From assembly GCF_902167145.1 (NCBI RefSeq), contig NC_050099.1, positions 12,786,434 through 12,850,433 of the forward strand: DNA of 64,000 nucleotides, given 5' to 3'. The notes beneath the pieces are model-generated. The model made no database searches. It saw nothing but the letters and a program-made list of their open reading frames with translations, and was not told the origin of the DNA. Of this stretch, positions 55,782-64,000 are shown in pieces. The translations under genes were made by a program, and so were the position numbers. Position 1 is the first letter of the stretch; each line of letters starts with the position of its first letter. Origin of the DNA: Zea mays (taxonomy: Eukaryota; Streptophyta; Magnoliopsida; Poales; Poaceae).

Positions 55782-58695
55782 ATGGCCAGAGTCCGCTCTA
55801 CCGCCAGGGTTGAGCGCGAGGGGGAGGAAACTGAAGCTTCGGAGACTCTCCCCATCTCCGAAGCCATGCAACGATCGGGTCTAGTGACTTCGGAAAAGAT
55901 CCCTCATGATGATGCAGAACAAGCAGAACAAGCAATCGCTGAAGCAGAGGAAGAAGATATTGAGGAAACTGATTCCGAAGATGATTATCGCATTGCCATG
56001 CCAAGCAAGCCGAGCCACTTGGACTTCGGAAAATCTACTGTTTCGAAGGCTGATCTGTCCAAGATGGTAAAATCGGGCTTTTTCACTGAAAATCAGAAGA
56101 AGCTTTTGGGCTTCGGGGGAGAAGAGACTACCCCAAAACCGGAGAAAGATGAAATTGTTATTTTCAAGAGCTTTTTAAAGGCTGGATTAAGATTCCCCCT
56201 ACATGGGATCATTGGAGAGGTGCTGAAGAGGTTCGGTATCTATTTTCATCAGCTGACCCCTAACGCTATCGTTAGGCTTATTGTTTATATCTGGGCACTC
56301 CGAAGCCAAGCAGTGGAACCATTTGCGGACAGCTTCTGCCGGGTTCACGAGCTGCATTATCAAACAAAGGCTAGAAAAGATGGATTGCACGATAATTTTG
56401 GTTGCTATAACTTTGCCTATCGGAAAACTACAAAGTTCCCTGTAATTAGCTACCGAAGCAAGTGGGCAGCAGGCTGGAAATCAGAGTGGTTCTATGTCAA
56501 GGTTGATGACGACAAGGAAAAGCTTGTACAAAGCCCGCTGGAATTAATCTTCGGAGAAACCCGTCCTCGCTGCAACATGACACCCGAAGGTCCAACACAA
56601 CAAGCAATGAGTGAATTCAGAATTATTGCAGAGCATATCAGCACAAGGGACCTGGTTCAAGAGTTTTTAGCATTCAAAGTTTTTCCCAGTTTGAAAGAAT
56701 GGGAAATGCCGAAGCTACAGGGGGAAAAGAAAGAAGGTGAACTCGTACGTTTACCTTACTATTTCAAGTTTTAAAAGTACTTTAAAGCACCTTGCCAAGA
56801 GTGGCTAGATACGATTGAAGCAATGTGCAATGAAATACTTGGCAATTACTCTAAAAAAGAAGATCAATTGATGACTGCGGCCTTCGGCACCCGTCCGAAG
56901 CGAAGACTAAACCGAGTGTTGGACGCTCTGGAGTTTGAATACCCAGACTATGAAAATTTAAACAAAAATGCCGGAGGCCAAAAAAGGAAGAGGATGACCG
57001 AAGCTTCAAACAAAAATGAAGAAGAGACACCGAAGAAGAAGATTCCAAAGAAGAAGAAAGCATCTTCTCCGAAACAAAAAATATCTGATGAAGAAAAATC
57101 CCCCGCATCACCCTCTACCACTGATGTAGAGGCCATTCTGCAGGTAATGACTGAATCCATGCCTGCGAAGCTAAGTCCACTAGGGCCTCGACTGACAAAA
57201 TTTTTTCCGAAGGAAAAGGAGCCCGAAAGAATGAAGAAAACAACTAAAGTAAAAAAGACAGAGGATGATCGGTGTGACAGAAGTTATCGACAAGACACCG
57301 CCAAGAGCTTCAGCTCGAAAAATACCAGCGGCTGCGGAAGAGACAAATATTGAAATTGCACCTTCGGAGGTCACAGCCGCCGAAGCTGCCTCAGTTGAAG
57401 ATCTGAACCTAGAGAGCACATTTGAACATATTGACCAAATACTGCTAGGCATGACTACAGAAGAAGTTACCACCACCGCCGAAGAGGCCGCGACCGTAGC
57501 GTCGGCGAAAGGGAAAGAAATTGCTGATGAAGCTTCGGAGAACGAAACTTTCATGTTCCGGAATTTAATCGGAGAACAATTATCAAAAGCGGAAATAAAA
57601 GAGCTTAAAGAATACGCCAAATCCTGCGGATACAAGCCTGGAGCGCTCCTCTTCGGAGGCGTTGATGATGAAAAATTGGGCTGTATCCGAGATCAAACTG
57701 GAGCCAAAATTATCAGTACTCTGTCCAAGAATATCGGATTTCCGAAGCTAGAAACGGACATCAGCCGCTACCGACGACAACATGTCGTTGGCAGCTTATT
57801 TTATTCCAACTTCAAGGTGAACTGCTTTTCCCTTAACCTTTATTGTTTCTAAGAACGAAAACATGTCTGACGAAGGTTGTTTTCGTGCAGAGTATGCTTC
57901 TGAGCAAAGCCTTGCAGATGCAACAAGATTTTGAAGATAAAAAGCACGAAGTCATGATTGAAAATTTGGAAAGCAAAATAAAGGAACAATCAGATGCCTT
58001 CGAGAAAAAGAACTTTGAGCTCCAGGCAACCGAAGGACTATTGGCGGAAGCTGAAGCAAAAATAACAGAACTGAACACGAAGCTTCTCCGCCAGTCTGAG
58101 CAGTTCGAACAAGAAAAACAAGATCTTAATTCAAAACTTAAAGACGAAGCTCAAAAGAATTCAGATTTGAAAAAACTACTGGCAAGTCTTCAAGAAAACT
58201 GCTTGGAATTCAGCCACAGATGCATTCATCGGTTAAAAAAGATTTTTTACTCAGTTGGAGCCAGCAGTGGAAAATTTACCCCCTCAGCTGAAGATCTACC
58301 AAAAACCTTCGAACATATTGAGGGGGAGATTGACGAGCTCGACGAAGTCATAGCTGGGCATGGTGACTTCTGTGCCTGGGTGGCTTCTCGAGGCACTGCT
58401 GCGGCTTTCCTGAAGGCTGGCTGCGAGCATGGAAGGATTGTGAATAGGCCAAATTTCACTTTGTCGCCATCAATCCTGGACGACATTCCTGATCTTGCCC
58501 GAAGTATCTCGAATAGATTTATAAAAATGATATGGACAAAAGGTGGGCGAGAAAAGGCAGGAGACGAAGCTCGTAGCCACCTTGAACCAGTAAGAAACCA
58601 TACCTTGTGCTTACCTTTTCTTGTAAGCCCGATTTTGACTTACAACGATCTTATTCATGTAGGATGACGAAGCTGAAGTCGAAGGTCAAAAATGA
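55782..58695 (+). pseudogene. Antisense accessory gene of Grande-like element, three exons
   Basis: Opposite strand to pol. ATG 55782 (MARVRSTARVEREGEE). Exon 1 55782-57816, intron 57817-57890 (74 nt, GTGAAC...TGCAG), exon 2 57891-58589, intron 58590-58662 (73 nt, GTAAG...TGTAG), exon 3 to TGA 58693-58695; both introns are phase 0. Exon 1 has an acidic N-terminus, then a domain FGIYFHQLTPNAIVRLI...WKSEWFYVKVDDD that parallels the inner Huck antisense protein, then a Lys-rich, NLS-like KKKIPKKKKASS. Exon 2 is a long coiled coil (about residues 680-800). Lesions: a TAA at 56772-56774 and a 1-nt shift near 57250. I recall a nuclear accessory protein ('gene23') in Grande, which may be this. Confidence 0.75.
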
Positions 58696-58799
58696 TGCCG
58701 AAGCCGCCGAAGCCGAAGCTCCTTGGGGATTAGATAGTAGACTATAAACAATGCTTGAGAAACTTTTGAGAGCTTTTGTAAACGTAACTTTTGTAAATG

Positions 58800-59199
58800 T
58801 AAACAATGCCGAAGGTCTTTAATGAATTCTGTTCATACCTTATTATATATCCTTACCCTCCCATTGCTGTATAGGAAATGCTTTGATGTGGACGAAATTT
58901 TTCTTTTTTGAGCCGTCGGCGAAAAAACACCTTCCCTTCTTTTCGTACGCAGCGAAGCATAGAGAACAACATTTTCCCTTTTTTCCGAAGCTCTCTTTTT
59001 TGTGCACGAAGCTCTTTCTTCCCCTTCTTTTTCCTCTTTTTGCTGAAGCAACCATTTATGCCATGAAGATGACTATCCTACTTATGCCTAGATGAATGTT
59101 TATGAATGCAAATGTTATGATGTAATGTGATGTGCAAATGCATGGCCAAACACGTATCCGAAGTCATATTCATAACCATTTTAAGAACAATCACACCTC
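58800..59199. other. Noncoding spacer, no gene seen
   Basis: T/C-rich sequence after the antisense gene; short frames only. It leads into the tandem repeats. Confidence 0.5.
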
Positions 59200-59410
59200 A
59201 GCTCTGCATTCCCTTAGGAACGTCTTTGGAGCTTCTTCGCCTTTACTTTTGGCGGAATCAGCGTTGACTTTTCGCTGTAAGCTCTGCATTCCCTTAGGAA
59301 CGACTTTGGAGCTTCTTCGCCTTTACTTTTGGCGGAATCAGCGTTGACTTTTCGCTGTAAGCTCTGCATTCCCTTAGGAACGACTTTGGAGCTTCTTCGT
59401 TTTTACTTTT
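59200..59410. repeat. 80-bp tandem repeat, about 2.6 copies
   Basis: Units start at 59200, 59280 and 59360 (agctctgcattcccttagga...). The first two full units differ at one base (cgtctttgg/cgactttgg); the third is cut after about 40 bases. Confidence 0.9.
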
Positions 59411-59593
59411 TGGCACTCGATGGTGCGTTCTCAGCTTTTACATTTACATTCTTTGGGGGATTTTGCTCTTATAGAACTAAAAAAGAAAATTACACGTGAT
59501 GGCCCCATTAAAAACCTTTCTCCCCCTTCGGAAAGGAAAAGGGTGCCATGAAAGAAAAAATAAAAAATAAAAAATATGAAAAATTACATCGAA

Positions 59594-62500
59594 TTATACA
59601 TAATATCGCCGAAGCTCATCCGCATTCCAAGATCTAGGAATGTCGTTGCCGTCCATATCCTTCAATCTGTATGAACCGGGTCTTGACGAAGATGCTACTA
59701 AGAAAGGTCCATCCCATTTCAATTGTAACTTGCCCACTGTTTCTGGATTGGCCACTCTCCGAAGCACCAAGTGTCCTGGCTCAATATTCTTTAGTCGAAC
59801 CTTTCTATCTCGCCATTAATTGTTTCGGCTTGATATTTGTTGATGTTTTCCACGGCTTGCAACCTGATCCCTTCTAAAGCATCTTTTTCCACAGAATAAT
59901 CAGCTTCGGAACCTGATGCTGCCGAAGCTATTACCCTTATTGATCCGATTTTAGCTTCTTCTGGAGTTATTGCTTCGTCACCAAATAATAACTTGAATGG
60001 GGTAAAGCCGGTAGACCTTGATGCTGTTGTATTATGGCTCCACACCACTTTGGTTAACTGATCTGGCCACTTTCCCCTTGGTTGATTGAAAATTGACTTC
60101 ATTATTCCTGTCATTATAATACCATTGGCTCTTTCAACAAGTCCATTTGACTCCGGATGTCTGACTGATGCAAAATGAATCTTCGTACCAATTTGATCAC
60201 AGAAATCCCTAAAAGCTTCGGATTCAAACTGTGTTCCATTATCCACAGTGATAGCCTTTGGTACCCCGAAACGACAAACAATATTCTGCCATAAAAACTT
60301 TTGGACGGTGGCCGAAGTTATTGTAGCTAAAGGCTTTGCCTCAATCCACTTAGAAAAATATTCCACCGCCACTACAACGTATCTTAGGTTCCCTTGGGCC
60401 GGTGGTAACGGACCTAACAAGTCAAGGCCCCACCTTTGCAATGGCCAAATGGGTTGTATGAGTTGTGTTAAGGACGAAGGTTGTTTTTGATCTCGTGCAC
60501 ATTTCTGACAACCTTCACACTTTTGAACTAACTCCGCTGCATCCGAAGCCGCCTTCGGCCAATAAAATCCTTGGCGGAAAATTTTTCCAAGCAATGGCCT
60601 GGATCCAATGTGAGATCCGCAGAGGCCTGCATGTATTTCTTTCATCAACTCAATACCTTCGGTTCTGGATAAACATTTGAGTAACGGAGCACAAACTCCA
60701 TGCTTGTACAATTCTCCTTCTATCATGACATATGGACGAGCCCTTGCCTCTATCCTCCTGTTATAAGCTTCGTCATCTGAAAGGAATTTTCCCTGAAGGT
60801 AGGAGATGATCTCAGTTCTCCAATCCTCGCTATAAACAGGAGATATGTTGAGGACTGCTCTTTCAAGAAGTTCTACCGAAGGAGCTTTTATTGTTTCAAA
60901 GAATACATCCGAAGGTAAGGGCAGCCCCTGTGCTGCTGACTTAGCTAGCAAATCAGCATGTTCATTTTGTCCTCTAGGGATATTTTTGACAGAAAACCCT
61001 TCGAAGGAAGCTTCAACTCTTCGAACCATATCCAGATATTTTTCAAGCTTCGGATCCTTAGCCTTGCAACTCTTGTCAACATGACCCGAAACAATCTGGG
61101 AATCAGTTTTAAGTATGGCCCTTCTTATTCCCATTGCTTTTAACTTCCGAAGACCTAAAAGCAAGGCTTCGTACTCGGCAATGTTATTTGTGCAACTGAA
61201 GTCAAGCTTTGCCGCATAACAAGTTTTAACCTTGGAAGGTGAAACCAACACAGCAGCCGCTCCTGCTCCGAAGGTTCCCCAAGATCCATCGCAAAACACT
61301 GTCCATGCTTCGGCATCTTTATTTGTTTCTTCCTCCTGAGCCCCTGGCGTCCAGTCAACAATGAAATCTGCTAATGCCTGAGACTGAATCGAAGATCTAT
61401 GAACATATTCAATACAGAATTCGTTGAGTTCTGCAGCCCATTTTCCAATCCTTCCAGTAGCTTCTCGGTTCCTCATGATATCCTTCAGAGGTTGTGACGA
61501 AGGAACAATTATGTTGTAAGCTTGGAAATAGTGCCGAAGCTTCCTGGAAGCCATCAAGACAGCATACAGTACCTTCTCCAACTCTGTATAATTTTTCTTT
61601 GATAAACTAAGAACCTCAGAAACAAAATATATCGGGGCCTGCCTCTTGTCTTGACCATCGATCTTTTCCTGGACAAGTGCTGCACTTACCGCTGAGTGCG
61701 AAGCTGCCACATATAATAATAAAGGAGCCCCTGGCATTGGTGGAGTCAATGTTGTTAGGTCTATCAAATACTGTTTCAGTTCTTCGAAAGCCTTCTGCTG
61801 GATTGGTCCCCATTGAAAGACTTCGGCTGACTTCAGCACTTCGAAGAATGGTAAGTTTCTCTCTGCTGATCTAGATATGAATCTATTGAGAGATGCCAAT
61901 CTCCCTGTCAATCTTTGAGCCCCCTTCTTTGTAGTTGGTGGCTCCATCCGAAGTATAGCCTCAATTTTACTTGGATTAGCTTCAATTCCCTTTGTTGAAA
62001 CCAAGCATCCAAGAAATTTCCCCTTCTTCACTCCGAAGACACATTTTTCTGGATTTAACTTTAAGCCAGCTTGCCTGAAACTGGCGAAGGTTTCCTGCAG
62101 ATCAGCAATATGATTTTCCTGCTTCGTGCTTTTTACAATGATGTCATCAACATAAGTTAGCACATTTCTGCCTATTTGAGATTGGAGAACCTTCGCAGTC
62201 ATTCTGCTGAAACTTCCTCCAGCGTTTTTGAGCCCTTCAGGCATCCGAAGATAGCAATATGTGCCACTTGGAGTTATGAAGCTAGTCTTCGGCTCATCTT
62301 CCTTCTTCATCCAAATTTGGTGATAGCCTGAATAACAGTCTAACAGACTCATGAGCTCTGAAGAAGCTGCTGCATCAACTAAAGAGTCTATCCTTGGTAA
62401 TGGGAATTCATCCTTCGGACAAGCCTTGTTAAGATCTGTAAAATCGATGCACATTCGCCACTTGCCATTGGCCTTTTTTACCATAACAGTGTTAGCTAGC

Positions 62501-62982
62501 CATTCTGGGTACTTCACTTCTCTGATAACTCCTGCACTGAGGAGTCTTTTGACTTCGTTGCGAGCACCTTCAGCTTTATCATCTGACATTTTCCGAAGCC
62601 TTTGCTTTCTGGGTCTAAAGGATGGATCGACATTGAGCGAGTGCTCAATAACATCTCTATTAACTCCACAGAGATCATTGGCTGACCATGCAAAAACATC
62701 TTTGTTGTTGAACAAGAACCTTAGCAAGGTTTTCTCTTGTGCTTCGGATAACTGAGAGCCCAACAGCACCTTCTGTTCTGCTACATCCTCACATAAGAGC
62801 ATGGGCTTCGGCTGATCTGCTGAAGCTGCTTTCTCCCTTCTGAATTTGTATTGTTCGCAAGCTTCAGCTCCATCTATGTTATGAATTGCTTTTGAATCAG
62901 TCCAGTTTCCTTCGGCCCTCTGGCAGCTTCCTGGCTTCCATGAATAGCGATGGGTCCCTGATCCGAAGGTATCTTCATGCAA
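59594..62982 (-). pseudogene. pol: Grande-like pol: RT, two RNase H regions, integrase
   Basis: A 1063-residue open frame (62982-59791), then a small shift near 59805, after which the integrase C-terminus continues in another frame to TAA 59594-59596. RT: MCIDFTDLNKACPK, SLLDCYSGYHQIW and catalytic YVDD at residues 277-280; MPEGLKNAG has Glu where MPFG is usual. First RNase H-like region near 425-545 (LLLYVAASHSAVSAALV); archaeal-type RNase H near 560-690 (VFCDGSWGTFGAGAAAV, NNIAEYEALLLGL, KTDSQIVSGHV). Integrase: HHCC (IHAGLCGSHIG...CEGCQKC), then LDLLGP, VDNGTQF and NGLVERANG. Two RNase H types mark the Tat lineage. Confidence 0.88.
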
Positions 62983-63410
62983 AGATAAGCAGGGTGAAGG
63001 ATTGCTTCGAAGGCATTAAGGGTACCACGACCAATAATTGCATTATAAGGGTATTCCATGTCAACAATGTCAAACACAATTTGCTCAGTTCTAGTGTTAT
63101 TGATGAATCCGAAGGTCACTGACATGGTGATCTTTCCCAGTGCTACAATCTGTCTCCCTCCGAAGCCACAGAGAGGATGTGTAGCATCATGAATCTTATC
63201 TTCTGGCTCTTGCATTTGCCTGAAGGCTTTAGCAAATATGATGTCAGCTGCACTGCCTGTGTCAACCAAGACATTGTGAACCAGAAATCCTTTGATAACA
63301 CAAGAGATAACCATGGCATCGTTGTGTGGGTAATCTTTGAGCTGAAGGTCCTCTTGGGAGAAGGTAATAGGAATGTGAGACCATCTTGACTTGATGAAGG
63401 GTCCTTGCAC
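62874..63410 (-). pseudogene. Grande-like protease region
   Basis: A 178-codon frame with retropepsin site HNVLVDTGSAADIIF and flap/C-terminal sequence YPYNAIIGRGTLNAFEAI. It overlaps the RT frame by 109 nt in a different frame; homologous protein crosses from one to the other near 62910-62930. This may be a 1-nt lesion or, less likely, a programmed frameshift. Confidence 0.82.
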
Positions 63411-63544
63411 CCCAACATGCTGTACCCTTCTCTGTGCGTCTTTTTCTGCTTCTTATTGGCTGGCTCTGAGGACGAACCGCCTGTAATCGGGAGCACCAGC
63501 TTCGGGTCCGAAGCAGCCCCAGCTCGATCATTGAACGAAGCCAT
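63411..63544 (-). pseudogene. gag: Grande-like gag remnant
   Basis: ATG 63544 (MASFNDRAGAASDPKLVLPI) lies only about 30 nt after the primer site. After about 38 residues ending in a basic KKQKKTHREG the frame shifts and protease follows directly. A normal gypsy gag has several hundred residues with capsid and zinc knuckle; neither is present. Confidence 0.7.
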
Positions 63545-63570
63545 CAGCTCAAAAAGTGGAAGTGAGTTCA

Positions 63571-63586
63571 CCGGAGGTGGGCGCCA
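63571..63586 (-). other. Primer binding site of Grande-like element
   Basis: TGGCGCCCACCTCCGG on the minus strand, one base from the 5' LTR edge. The tRNA is not assigned. Confidence 0.72.
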
Positions 63587-63587
63587 A

Positions 63588-64000
63588 TGTTGGAGACTTG
63601 TACTTAAATGCTATGAATTAAGAACAAGGCAACATAAAATGTTAAATGTTAACATCCTTCGTCCATGAAACATTATTCTCTTGAGAATAATGTTTTCGAA
63701 CGAAGGCTGACAAGAGCATAGTTACGAAGCTTAAATCTTCGTAATAAAATTTCAGTGGAAATTATAAGACAACATAAAATAAAAGGTATGAGAAGGACAA
63801 ATAAAACATGTACAAATCACATTATAATTACTTAATATATTGAATTATTGGATACAGAAATACCTTTGCCTTGGCAAAAGGTTGAATTCCGACAGATGCG
63901 ATTGCAAAATACCGGAATGCGTGAACAGCAACGGAATACTGTTCACTATTTATAGGCACAGGACGCAGCCTGTGAGGAATTACAAGTATGCCCCTTATAA
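63588..64000 (-). repeat. 5' LTR of Grande-like element, partial
   Basis: 413 bp visible, identical to the 3' LTR. Reversed TATA (tatttata) at 63947-63954. Confidence 0.92.
63947..63954 (-). promoter_or_regulatory. TATA box of Grande-like LTR
   Basis: TATAAATA on the minus strand, within ggcacctat-type context; the same sequence occurs in the 3' LTR near 55122-55129. Confidence 0.65.

Larger units (their letters stand above)
54763..64000 (-). mobile_element. Grande-like Ty3/gypsy element, minus strand, 5' LTR cut by window edge
   Basis: 3' LTR 54763-55348, antisense gene 55782-58695, 80-bp tandem repeats at 59200-59410, pol 59594-63410, a tiny gag remnant, primer site 63571-63586, and 5' LTR from 63588. 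Left target duplication gtacc (54758-54762); its partner is outside. Very rich in CCGAAG/CTTCGG. The Grande name is from memory (LTR near 600 bp, long 3' region with accessory gene and tandem repeats). The two LTRs are identical over all 413 bp available. Confidence 0.88.

Overview
The window reads as intergenic DNA of a large grass genome, almost certainly maize (Zea mays) or a close relative. It is nested LTR retrotransposons with small DNA transposons between them. The families resemble maize Opie (Sirevirus, Ty1/copia), Huck and Grande (Ty3/gypsy, Tat lineage) and the 5S-bearing TRIM Cassandra; these names are from memory and were not searched. I recognise no ordinary cellular protein gene.

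Layout. 1-7708: 3' part of an Opie-like element (+) with its 3' LTR, inserted in a HARBI1-like transposase remnant. 7709-16300: low-copy, AT-rich DNA with a cluster of small inverted-repeat elements (two identical-length Stowaway palindromes, Tourist-like MITEs, others) and truncated Sirevirus LTRs. 16300-34150: a decayed copia element (+) cut into five pieces by four insertions: a full-length Huck-like element (-, 17206-31089), a 345-bp TRIM-like element (31106-31450, duplication caaat), an Opie solo LTR (-, 31725-32909, duplication gtatg) and a Cassandra element (33081-33875, duplication gactt). 34200-35798: decayed gypsy pol (-). 35799-35942: Opie-like LTR fragment (-). 35943 to beyond the end: a Huck-like element (+, 'outer Huck') carrying a second complete Huck-like element in its gag (38338-50858, duplication gctgt) and a Grande-like element in its reverse transcriptase (54763 to beyond 64000, -).

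The most interesting content is the antisense accessory genes. Both the inner Huck-like and the Grande-like elements carry, between pol and the 3' LTR and on the strand opposite to pol, a multi-exon gene with short GT-AG introns. The two share a recognisable central domain although their host elements belong to different families. Antisense placement lets the introns survive retrotransposition. The Grande-like copy has identical LTRs over all 413 bp that can be compared, yet lacks most of gag and has frameshifts, so it was probably mobilised in trans. The inner Huck has lost nearly all of RT, RNase H and integrase, and its LTRs differ in length by exactly one 48-bp repeat unit.
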